DNA of 64,000 nt from Aptenodytes patagonicus (lineage: Eukaryota; Chordata; Aves; Sphenisciformes; Spheniscidae): the NCBI RefSeq assembly GCF_965638725.1, contig NC_134963.1:15280501-15344500 (forward strand), in the 5' to 3' direction. The notes under the pieces were generated by a model. That model worked only from the letters and a program-made list of their open reading frames with translations. It did not search any database and had not been told where the DNA came from. Below are positions 14,401 to 26,400 of the stretch, one piece after another. The translations under genes were made by a program, and so were the position numbers. The stretch's first letter is position 1, and each line of letters starts with the position of its first letter.

Positions 14401-17400
14401 CACTTTATCATTTACATTGCCCTTCTCCACCCTGCATCCAATTTTCTTTTGAAAAAGCTCACCCCCGCCGAAGCCAAAGCTTTTCTCCCACCACCTAACA
14501 GCTCCCAGCAGGACCTTGCAGCTCTTCGAGGCCGGGACCAAGCCCGCGCACCCCATCCCTGGTACACGCAGCCTCCCCGGGCTCCTCTCGCCCTGCCTGA
14601 CCCCACGCTGTCCCCGAGCCACCCGCAGCCGGGACGACTCATAAATATTCAGCCCCGTAGGACAGCTAATAACCTCCACGCATAACTCGCTAGTCACACG
14701 CCATCAACTCCTCAATCCACAGCGGCCCCACTCAGCTCTTACTTAATAATAAATGAATCCCGCTTCGAGTTCAAAACTGACGCTTTGGCTGCTAATAGAA
14801 TACCGCTGCCAAGTGTAAGGTTTCGCAGCCGAGAAAAATCCAATACAGACTTGTTAACACAATAAAGCAGGGGTTTAATATCGGGTTGCCACTGTATTTG
14901 ATAAATATAACGTGCTTTTGGTTTATAAGCTGCTCCGGGGCTTTCCCTGCTGCTGGAGCTGCCCCCAGGACGCTCGGTATGCAAAGGGCTCCTTCCCCGC
15001 CGTCAGACCCCGTCCTGGCAAGATTCATCAGCGTGTAAGCAATAAAACAGCATCCTGCTTCCTCCCTGCCTCCTCCCCAGCCCCCATGGCCAGGCAGAAT
15101 TGGTCTGGGAAATTAGATGTCTCTAATTAACGACTCAATAAATAGAGATTGATGGAAAAGGTTAATACTGTACCTCATTCCTGCTTTATTAATACTAATC
15201 TTGGCTTCTAGAAATCGACCACTACCGCACTTGCGAAGAAATTACATGATGTTTTAAAGAGGCAGCAACTTGTTCGTTAATTATATTTTCAGACTAGGAC
15301 CGACTCTTGGTTTAAAAGGAGATAAAAAGCCGCTAAGAAGCCATGTCCGTTGTAGCGTGGTACATCTGGGGTTCCTTCCGGAGGGGCTGCGATAACCCGA
15401 TGGACCCGAGATCCCAGCGCTGCATCCCGAGAGCTCATCGCTGCCCTCCTGAGACGCTTTTCAAACCCCCGCCCAGCCAGCCAGCTCCTCGGGGCCGTGC
15501 AAACCTCCCAGGCACCCGGCCGGCGGGGCCCAGCCAGGCGTAGCACCGCTCCCAGGGGTTGCGAGGATCACGGCAATATGTCTAGCAGCTAATTTCTAGA
15601 ACCCTCAACGGAGGGTTGGTGGCGTGTCGGATGGAGCACCAGGGGACAAGGGGACACCAGCGGGACGTAACGCTTGCCAGGCGCTACAGGAGCCGGGCCA
15701 GCTCTCGAAGCCGGCGTAGACCTTCCCTGCCCGAGCTTGCAGACAGGGCAAAGCTGGTGGCCAGTCAGCGAGACGTGGAGCCAGCCAGCAGCTCAGCATC
15801 TGCCGAAATGCAGCGGAGGGACGGATGGGCGGGTGGACGGAAGCAGCACGGCGTTGCCTTAATGCACCCCGGATGGGAGAGCTACAGCCCTATCGCTGCT
15901 CGTTCCCAGCTGCCCCCAACGGCACGGGGGGGACGTTGCCAACATACCAGAAATGCTGCTCTGCCAATTCCCCATCCCCGCGGCCCACCGAAACGCGCTG
16001 CCTGGACCATGGTGCATCTCAGACCCGGCCCTGAGCAGCCGGATGGGACGATCTGCTCCCACCACCTAACCGCAGCCTGGGGCAGCCAGCAAGCATCTCG
16101 CCCTGACCCGGCCAGAGGTACCAACCACTCTCATCTCCCCACCTGCAGAAGAGGGGCAGGGGCTGTCGTCCCCCTATTCCCAGGGGGGGGCAAAAAGCAG
16201 GGGGACTGCTGAGATGGGGCCATTTGACCTGGCAAAGGCTCTTCCAGGCAGGGAAACACCAGTGCAGAGGCAGGGGACACGCGGTTGTGCGGAGCGGGAT
16301 ACAAGGAGACCATCTGCCAACCCGGGTGGCGCTTTCTGCACGCAAATCCTCTGGAAATTCAGGGACGTTTGGTCCCCTCCGCTGCCCGGGGAGCTCCTGC
16401 ATCCCTCCAGGCTGGCAGGGGCTCCACGGTGCCCCAAGCTGCCTGTCCCCTCCCTGTCCCCAAGGCTGGTGCCATCCATTGGACAACGTGCCAAGGATTT
16501 CCGCTGCAGCACACACGGTGCCAGCACAGCAGGAACTCACGCCGGCCGGCAATGCCAGGGACCGTTGCACCGAGGAGCCCAAGTCTCTGGCCCCAACGGA
16601 GCAGGGACGGCGGCTGCAGCATCTCCGCAACGCCAGAGGGGAAAAAACCAGCAGCCCTCGCCGCAAAGCCCAGCCCGCAGCACCCCCGGGAGTGGCGCGA
16701 TGACGGATGGAGTTAAATGGAGCTCTGGGGAAGGCAAACGCACGCGGTGCCTGGATAGCGGCAAACTCCCTCCCGCAGGGACCCAATGGACCACCAAACC
16801 ACGTCCCGCCAGGAGGGCTGGCAGCCCCATCACCTGCCCCATTAAAAGGCAAATCGAGCAGCGAGCATCCCGCAGCCCCCCCGGTACCCGCCCCATCTCT
16901 GCCAGCTAGAAACTACCAGAGGGGCAGAAAGTGTTTTAGCGTCTTCACTGCAGCTGCTGAACTGAAGGCTCACGTGGATTTTCCAAAGCACGGGTCCCAC
17001 CGGGGCGCAGGGGAATTCCCTTTGCAGAGCGATTGGAGGGGCCAGAGGGGGGGATGCAGGGGCTGGGCTGAGGCAGCACGGCGGGTAAAGCAGTATTTGT
17101 TTGCAATGGGCTTTTAAAAGTCAAAGGTGTTTAAACAAAGAGCAGGCCGAGAGCTTTCCCCGGGCTCCGAAGGAGGCATCGATGCCCTTCCTCAAATAGC
17201 GGAGAGACTTAGTGAAAATGCCAAAGGGAAGGAGGGCAGGAGCACAGGCGGGAGACGGATTTAGGGAGTTAAAGAGCATGGGGGGGGGACATGTGCTCCG
17301 CAGGAAATGTCAGGCTGGGATCAGCCATCCCCACCTCGCTGCTCCGGCACAGGGGCGGAAGCGGCTGCTGCACCAGCCCGGTGGCAGCGTGCGGTGGCGG

Positions 17401-20400
17401 GGCCCCTCTGCCGCCGTCCACTGGCACCGCCACGCCGTGCCACGCCACGCGGGAAGCCCAGGGAAAGCCCATCCACAACGGGTGGATGAGGCCGAGACCC
17501 CTCCAGGGCAGGAGCCGGGAACCCCCTGCCTGGGACATGTTGCGCCAAGCAATGGTAATGCGGGGACACTGCCAGTCCCCGAAAGCTGCCCCTCGTTGAA
17601 ACCACAGTCACATCACCCTCCTCGCCGCCAGCCCTGTCCCCAGGGGCTGCTCTGGACCTGCAAAGCCCAGCCGAAAACCCAGCAGCTACACCCCAGCAGG
17701 GCTCATCTCCCATCTCCCCCAGCTCCTGGGATGCAGCTACATTGGAGAAGCCCCCGAGAGATGGCAGGAGCCAGGCAGAGGGGTCTGGGGTCCCCAAATC
17801 CCAGGGGTTTGGCAGGACTGGGGTCTTCCTACAGAAGGGTCCTGCCAGGCCAGGATTCCCAGCAGGGACCACCGCTAAATCAGCCCGCTACCATCACCCC
17901 AGGCTAAGACCAGGAAGGGAGCCCTTGGGAAGGGGACAGCGGGGGGTTCAGCCTGTGAAATGGGGTTTCACTGTTCCCCCCCAGCTGCTCCGAAAGGGAA
18001 CATCCATCCCCCCCACCTTGCTGCTGCCTGTACGCATCCCGCGGGGCAGCACCCTGTGCTGGCAGCGCTCCCCCGAGCTGGCACCAAAGCACCGGTTCCG
18101 CGGGAAGAGCCATGTCAGCAGGATACAGTCCCCATTGCACGTGGGGAGGTGAGGCTGGGCCTCTCCTTGGCGGGGGGGGGGGGGGGGGGGGGTGAGGGGT
18201 GGGCACACATGTAGAGAAGAGCCCCCCCAATTCTCGGGCCAGACGCCACCAACAGCGGCCCCAGGAAGGGAACCCTCGGCCTCTGGACAGCACCATCCAG
18301 CAAGGCTCAGCTGGCCTGGGACAAGACGCCGGGAGAGCCGGATCCTGCACAGCCACGACTGCATTGCTCGCCCCTTCCCCACGCAAACCCAGCCATTCCT
18401 GCAGCCCCCAGCCCCCCGCTCCAGCCCCGCTCCGCTCGCAGGCTGCGAGCGCAGATAAAGCCGCGGCAGCTCCTGCTTCCTTCAGCTGCCTCTGCAGCAC
18501 AGAGCTCTGCTGCCACCGCCCGGGGACCCACCAGCCCAGCACCCGCACCCCAGCACCCTCGCCTGGGGCCGCCAGCATCCCCCGGGGCATCCGCCAGCAT
18601 CCCCCGGGGCGTCCGCTGCGGAGAGGCACCCATGCACCCACCCCTGGGGAAAGGGGAAGCAGGGCTTGTGCGCGCCCTGGGAAGGGGTTTTGGGTTGCGG
18701 GGGTGCAGCCAGCCGGGAAGCGATGCTGAGTGGCAGGAGCTTGCTGAGTCTCAGGGGCTTTTCCTGAGTCTGCTGGCTGTGCTCCTGCAAGCAAGAGGGG
18801 TCGGGGGGGACCCTGTAAGAAATGCTGCGCCCTCCCTGGGCAAAGCCTCCCTGCAGAGAACTAACAACTCATCGCTTCCCAGAGAAGCGAGCCCTCCCGT
18901 GCGCTCCCGAGCCCCAGGGATGCACCAGAGCAAAGACGTCCCTTGCGGGCAGTGGGTACCCGGCCATCCCCCAGGGACAGAGGAACTCTGCAACCCATGG
19001 AGAAGACTCTGCAAACGCCTCCAATGCATTAGAGCCGTGCTCCCGGTGTCACCGCAACGGGACGGTGCCACTCACCCCAACCGGCTCGAGGGTTCCCAGC
19101 CAGCAGGTACAAGGGTGCCTGACTCACCGGACTTGTGGACGCTGCGGAGGCAGGAGAGGGAGGCGTTCAGGCGGGCACACTCCTCGCTGTTGGCCCCAAA
19201 CTTCTCCACAGTCTCACAGACCTGGTCGTCGGTCATGTCCAGCAGCTCCTCCAGGCTCAGCTGCCCGGGGGCAATTTCCTGACGGGAGGAATGGGGCAGG
19301 AGTGAGGAGGGAGGAATAAACCATCCTGGAGCATCCTCTAAACCAGCACCTCAGGGCACGCAGGTGAGAAGCCGTTCCCTCCTGCTGCCCCATTCGGGTC
19401 ACAGACCCAAAACCACTCATTTCCCATCTCAGTCCACATGAAAACCCGGAGGGCACAGCTTGAGCCTCAGCTTTATCTCAAGTTTTTGCACAGTCTGAGG
19501 CATATCAAAACCCAGCTCAAGACTGGGACATCTGGGGGCACCATGAAAACCTGCCCCTGCCCTGAGCGCACATGGGGACTGGCAGCTTCGGCACAGGCTT
19601 TCCTCTTACCCGGGGCGGGGGGGGAGGCCTGTTATGGGAGCACCTCGGGGTGCCACCCCCTCATTGCGCCCATCGCCTGCAGGAGCCCAGGACATGGCAG
19701 AGGGATGCTACGACCTGTCGTGGCACTACCACGCTGTGACAGGGACATGGGGGACCCCCACTGGGGGTGGGGGCAGCACCCAACGAGGTCCCCCTGCCAC
19801 CCACGTCCTTCACTGGGAACAGCAATGGGGTGTCCCCACGGGTGGGTGGAGGAGAGTTGTGGGGTGACCCTGGCCAGCACGTCCCACCACGGGCTTGCAG
19901 CATCTTTCCATGCAGTAAAACAACCTGGTCCCTCTGCTCTGGTCTCCCACCCTGTTCCCCACCACCAGCACCGTCCCCTCCAGCCTGCCCCCAGGGCCCA
20001 AACCCATGGCTTCAAGCCAGTCTCCATCTCAGAAAAAACCACCCCCCTTGCCTAGTTTTGCTCCAGGATCCCACAACCCCCTGGGCAAAACGCTACCAGA
20101 GAGGTTCAGCACCCAAACCCACAGCAGGGCCCTTCCCTTCCCACACCAGCACACTCGATGGCCAGCCCTTACCTCCATCACCTCCTTGCGGATGTCAACG
20201 ATGCGGAACCAGTGCAGGAGCTGGGGGAAGCCCTCCAGCTTGGCATTACGCTCCTGCAAGGCCACCTTCCTCTTGCAGGACAGCTGCCGGCTGAAGTACT
20301 TGACCAGCTTGCTCTGGAAGAGAAGGTGAAAGCCCCGTGGGACCCCCAGCTGTGACCCCCCCCCTCAACCCACCCCGCGGCAAGAGGGGGACACAGGAGG

Positions 20401-23400
20401 GGGTGACCACAGGCAGCTTGGGCTCTGCCCTCCCTCTGCCCCATCCCCAGGGCACACGCAGCCCCTCCTGCCCTCAAAACACCCCCCCTGTTACCTGCTG
20501 CCAAGCTTCTGCAGCCAAAGGCTCCTTTGGCATCAAGCTGGGTGTCCAAGGGGGGCATTTCCCTCCCAAAAAAGCCCTTTCTCAGCTCCTTTATCCCCAG
20601 GCCAGCGTGCTGCAGTGCTGGGGTCTTGCTGTCCAGATAACGGACAGCTCTCGCCACCCCGGGGACCCCAGGGTGGGTGGATGAGGAGAGAGGACAGGGG
20701 ACACAGAGGCATCGCTTCTCCCACACACTAACACAAACACCACCCCCTCCCAGCACTGCCCAGCACCCAAAGGACACGCTCCTCTCTCTTATACCCCGGC
20801 TCGGTGCAAAGGGACCCCCCGAGCATCCCCCACTGGGAGCAGCCACAGCATCGCACAGTGCCAAGGCTGGGACGTGGACATTTGCTCCTTATTCCACCCC
20901 CACCAGCCCGCGTCTGCCCCAGCCCTCCTTCCTCCCACTGCTCCTCATCACCACGACCGGAGCCATCGACCCCTCTTTGCTCAGCTGTGGCCCCCATCCC
21001 TCCACCAACCGCCCCCCCCCCACCCCCCCCAAGCCCTCCCACCACGAGGCCAAAGACGCCGCGTTAGCAACCGTAGCCTGACAGCTCCCAAAATAAAGAC
21101 GCTGAGCGACTGGCCTCCTTTCTCGGAAATATAGAGCAGAGCCCAGCTCGCTGGAAACCTGCTGGGATTTCCTGCTCCCGCTTTTCCAGCTGGGTGATTC
21201 CCCGCCACCGGCAGCGCTAGATGGTGCTGTGCCCCTGCCCACTGCCGGCTCCCGCGCACCCCAAAAATAGATGAGCAAAATACGCAATGGTTTGGAATAA
21301 AGAAGCAAGGGGAGAAGCGCCATCGCGGCGTTTGGGAGAGCTTTCCCATCTCTCCTGAATCCCTTCCCTCGGTGGTACCCAGCGGCGATGGCCACGGGGC
21401 TTGGCATGACGAGACGCATGTGAGTGGAGGGGGTGAAAACCAGCCCCCCCGCGCCCACCCATCGTGGTTGGGGTGAGCTGGGTGCACCCAGAGAGATGAA
21501 AAACAGGCAAAACCAGCCCTCTCCTTGCTGCGGGGGGGGGGGACCAGGCGGCACAGACGTGGGAGAGGCTAGTGGTCCCCATCCCCTCGCAAGCAGCGAG
21601 TCCCCGCCGCGATGTCCCACCAGCATCGCCACCAGCATCACCCAAGCGGGTGACAGCTCTGCCAGGAGCCAGACACCCCGACCAGGCGGCTTCTCCCGAC
21701 ATGGCTAACGGCCACGGAGATTAATTACCGAAAATTAGTACCCAGAAGAGAGCCGGGGCTAGCGAAGCGAATGGCCAGGGAGGCTGCAGGGAGCCCCGTG
21801 GGGCTGACTGGGCTCAGCTGCGCCCCGACGAGCTGCCAGGTCTGCTTTTTAAGAAAAACCACTCTCCTAACGCAGACCATCGAAAGGTTTCGGGGTCAGC
21901 CCCGAGCACACATCCTAAACGCACCCCAGGCCCTTGGAGGAGAAATAGCAGCAGGCACCTTGAATGCACACAGATGCAGCTCCTGCCCCCCCCCCCCCCC
22001 CCAAAAAAAAACCCTTCCCCACACACAACCACAGCAAAACACCAGCAAAAACCCTCTTTAAAAAAAAAATCACCTCCAACCCCACCAGCCTGCTCTTCAT
22101 CCGTTCCTCCAGCCCCCCCAGGCTGAGAGCCCAGGGGGAACCAAAGGGGATGCCAGAGCCACAACGGCCTCTCCAGTGCGAAAATCAGCACCCTGGAATG
22201 GGGACAAAGCTGGGGAACTGGGCAACCTCCACCACCGTACGGAGACGAGCTGGGAACAGGGCAAGGATGGGGGAAGTGGAGGGAGGTACTTTAATTTCCA
22301 GGCTCCAGGTGGGAGAAATTCACCCCACCCAGCCCTGGAGAGACCAGAGGGGCCATCGTTAGCGCAAACGAGGACCCAGACGGGACCCCCAGGCGCAGGC
22401 TGATGCTCTGGCCCATGGGTCTGCTCAAGCTGAGGGAAAAGAAGCCCACCAAACCTCCGTGAAGTCCAAAAGCACTTCTTGTTTTGCTGAGAGCTTCACC
22501 AACGGGGCTGGAAAGGGAAGCGATTGAGACAGCCCCATGCCGCAGGGAAAGCCCCATCCCGCGGCTGCGGAGCTGCTTTCGCTCACCGCTGCTCAGCCCT
22601 CCCTGCGCGGGACGGAGATTTTGCAAACGTGCTACGTGCTGCTCTGCTGCAAAGGCCAGATCCTGCCTTGCGCTCCTCCTTCCCCCCCTCAGCTTTTCGG
22701 TGCCTCAGTTTACCCACCTGGGAAATGGCAGGGGGCACCCTGGAGTGCTGTGACGGCGGGTGTGCAAGCGGGGTCGGAGTCCCGGCAGCACGGGGGGTTG
22801 CTCGCTGTTTTGGGGGGATACGCTGCCGGTGGGGCTGGGGCCGCGGGGTGGCCCGCACACCTTCCCCTGGAGCTGGGGCTCGGTTTTCATGCCCTTTCAA
22901 GCACCTCTCCCCCCTCCGGCACTGCAAGGGGATAAGGGAGGGTGCGATGCTCCAACAAAAGGGGATAAAGCCATGAACAGCCCCTTCCCTTTGGCCATGG
23001 CGAGGGGCTGGTGGCTCCTGGGTCCCCCCCCGAGGCAGAGACCTTCCGCTAAAAAACAAGACCCCAGCAGGTCTCTGCTGCCCAGCGGGGATGGGCGCAG
23101 GCAGAGGAGGGATGTCCCCACTCCATGTCGCTCCTCTGGGACCCTGGGCGACCCCGGCGAGGCAAGGAGCTGGGGACACCCGAGGCTGGAGCCCCCTCTG
23201 CGCCCGTGCAAACCCTGCCTCCCCTCCACACCCCCGACGGGGATTTCCCGCCTCCTCCCATCACCCCAAGCAGGATTTCCCCTTGGCAGGCGCTCGCCCC
23301 GAAACCTGGCACGGTGGTGAGCCGCTGCCCACCCCGCACCCCCCACCCCCTCCCCGCAGAGCAGGCACCAGGCACGGGGAGCGAAGCAGCCGGTCTCCAA

Positions 23401-26400
23401 GGAGCGGGAGGGCGGCTGCACCCCCCGGCATGGCACCCTGCGCCCGCCCTGACGTCAGCTGGGCTGGAGACGGCACCGAGCCCTGCCTGGAGACCGGGGA
23501 GAGACGGCGGAAAATCCACCTGCAGGAGCACGAGGTGAAAGTTAATTAACCTCAGGCGGGCTGGGCCATGCGCCGCCAACGCCGGCACTCGGTGAGCCGT
23601 TGAGAGGGAGCCCGCGCCTGCCGGGGTGCCCGTCCCGCTCGGCACGGCAGGATCGGCATGTGCCTGTGCTGGATGCCTTCGTGCTGTGAAGTGGAGAGGT
23701 TGCTCTGTGCCTCCAAATATTCCCAGCACTGCAGCGGGCCGCAGTGGACGCTTTCCCACAGTGCGTAGCTGCAACCGGAGCGACTTTTCCCCGACTCCTA
23801 CCACGGGGCTCGTTATTCCAGAGACACCTGGAGCACCCTCAGGCTGGGGAATACCTCGCCGCGGTTATATTTTCCCTCTCAGGGCTCTTTCAAGGCCCTG
23901 CTAGGCTCACGTGCCATCTCCGGCTCTGCGCATCATTTATTTCAAGCGCTGCTAAATGGTCCCCGGGGCTCTGTCCGGGAGTACAGGGGCTGAAATGGCT
24001 CAACCCAGCATCCTGGAGATGCCTGGCTCTCCGGGAGGATACAGCCCATCCTCTGCCATCTCCCGGCCACCCTGGCAAAGGGCTGAGCCAGGACTGGCAG
24101 GGCAATGCTGCCCGGCTGGCACGGGGCGAATGGGGTTGCCATCATCCCTGGGGGGCTGCAGGTCGGTCCGAAACAACGCGGCTGCAATCAGAGAGACACC
24201 ATGCCGCAGGGAGAAAAGCACTGTGCGCACCCACAGTATTAGACACCAGAGAATCCACACGCCCAGGCAGTGAAAATCCCAGCGCTGGGGCAGCGTATCC
24301 TTTGGCCACGGCCCGTGCAAGTTTGGAAACGGCCACGGCTCTTCGCCGGGTGCCTCTTCCCATCCTCACTCGCATGTTCACGCGGCAGCCGAAAGCGTCC
24401 CGAGAGGGTTCCCCCTTCCCGGCGGAAGCACGGCAGCCCGGGGAGGGGGAACTGCCGATCCTGGGTTATCCTTGGAGCCACTCGCCGGTTTCTGGGAGCC
24501 CTGTCCCACACTTTGAAATGGGGTGGGGGTTTGACCCCGCTGGGATAACACAGAGAGCAACACGGCACAGGACAGCCGGAAAAAAATCACCCAGCGCCGA
24601 GCGACTTTTCCTTCTTGCTTTTACTCCGTGCTGCCCCCACACCTCTGGCAAACAGGCGGGTAGCAGCGCCGCTCTTCCGTATTTACACCCCGAAACCCAA
24701 ATTTAGAGATGCAAAGCCTGACTGCCATGCTCAGGCGGGGAATAAGACGGGGAGAGACGGTCCCAACCGCCCGTGCAGGACCAGGCAGGGCTAACGGGAG
24801 CGGCCGCTTGGCTCCCACCCTCCTGCTCCGACGATGCTCAGCCCCAGATCCGCTGCCACCCCCGTGGGAAGCAAACCAGCCCCGACTCCCACCCCAGGCG
24901 GTGTCGGTCGGCGTTTTGGTCCCAGCCGCTGCCTTGGTTTCCGCTGGAGCCTGTCCCGAGGCGCAAGCAGGACCTAAAAGCCTCCCAGTCCCGAGGGCTG
25001 CCACCGAAGCCGGGCTGCAGCCCGCGGTACCCCTCCCAAAGGAAGGATGCTGCATCACGGGATGCTGTTACCAGCTCCCCGCGCAACCACAGCACACAAG
25101 GGATGGGGACTCGTGTGTACCTTAGGGTGGGTTAAAAAAGAAAGAATGGAAAAACTTCTATTAATCTGGCAAAATCAGGGCTTAGCATATGAGGATTAAG
25201 CAAAAAATGTGGATTCACCCGTTTTATTCCAGGCTCGCGCTGATGCGAGGGCCGTGCAAAGTCTCCCCAGGGCACTCAGGGTGAGGTGCCCTCCCAGCCC
25301 ACCCGTCCCTGGCCACCGTCCCCTTCACCTTGCCGGTGCCTGGCCCGGCTCTGCTGCCGCCAGATGGGAAGGGAAGAAGTGCCGAGCGTGGGGCCTCTGC
25401 GTCTGCATCACGTCCTTGGGACGCGGCGGTGGCGGCAGGGACTCAGGGCCAAGCTCGGCTCCTGCTTACGCTGGCGGCAACCCAGGACAACGCCACTGAG
25501 AGCCGGTCCAGACCTACACCGATGTGCCGGCATCGGGAATCTGGCCCCGGATTCACCCGTTGTCACTCCTCTCCTGGGAATCGCCCCGTTTCTGTGCTGA
25601 AATGCAACGGGTTAGCGTCAGCAGGGATGCCCATCGCTGAGACACACAGCAGGCGCCCCGGTTTGGGGGTGTTTTAGGGAAGGCGATGCCAGGGCTCCCC
25701 GTGGCGGGCGCAGCACGATCCATAGGGGCTGGAGAGATGCTTCCCTTGTGAGCGCCCGGGATTTGCGGGGTGGCATCCCCACAGCCACCTCCGAACCCTC
25801 CGGCCGGACCAAGCTGAGCTGCCCCAGCGACACCAGGACGCTGCTTCGCCCACACGCCGTCACGGAATGCGGGGAAGGAGCATCCCACCAGGATGGCTTC
25901 ACCACGCTCTTCAGCTCCCCTTGCTCCCGTCCGCAGAGGGAGGCAGTAACTCGTCAGCCGTGCTGACCCTAACGAGGAGGTCACTCCACGTGGGATAAAC
26001 TTCTGTAGTCCTGCACCTCCGGGCATCGGCTCTTCTGGGGGGGTCTTTGAGCCTGCCTGCCCCCCGCAAAGTCTCCCGCACACCCGAAAACCGCTGCTGC
26101 TTCATCCCCGCCTCCCTGTCCCTCTTCCGAGGTTGCTCCGGGGCCACGCGTGGACCAACAGCTCCAGGCTGAGCCCGCAGCCCCTCGTGCTGAGAGGTGG
26201 GACGGGACAGGGCTTGGATCAAGGAGAGGCGACGGCAGGATTGGTGCAGGAACGCGGCGCAAGTCAGCGCCTGGGATGTAGAGGTGGGAACTGCACCCCA
26301 ACCCCGGGGTCCCCCCCCGTGAGCGGCACAGCAGCGGCACGGCGATGTCCCACTTGCTCCCGCAGCGCTCGGGACCTTCAGGAGCGAAAGCAGCGGGATG

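Larger units (their letters stand above)
11471..19127 (-). other. KSR2: KSR2 intron 3
   Basis: This 7.7-kb intron mixes GC-rich DNA with AT-rich islands at about 11820-12350 and 14690-15330 that could be conserved non-coding elements. It contains an (AAAAAAT)n stretch at 12199-12230, a (CA)n microsatellite at 12491-12513, a C run near 13047-13060, an octamer palindrome at 12819-12828 and a 21-base G run at 18172-18192. I see no exon, RNA gene or interspersed repeat in it. Confidence 0.75.

Noticed and set aside
16019..16852. 277-codon minus-strand frame in KSR2 intron 3
   Set aside because: GC-rich intron sequence with few stops. The peptide shows no domain, and the frame does not join KSR2 splice sites.
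23744..24706. 320-codon plus-strand frame in KSR2 intron 1
   Set aside because: It has no recognisable motif and its composition follows local GC content; it is likely to be chance.
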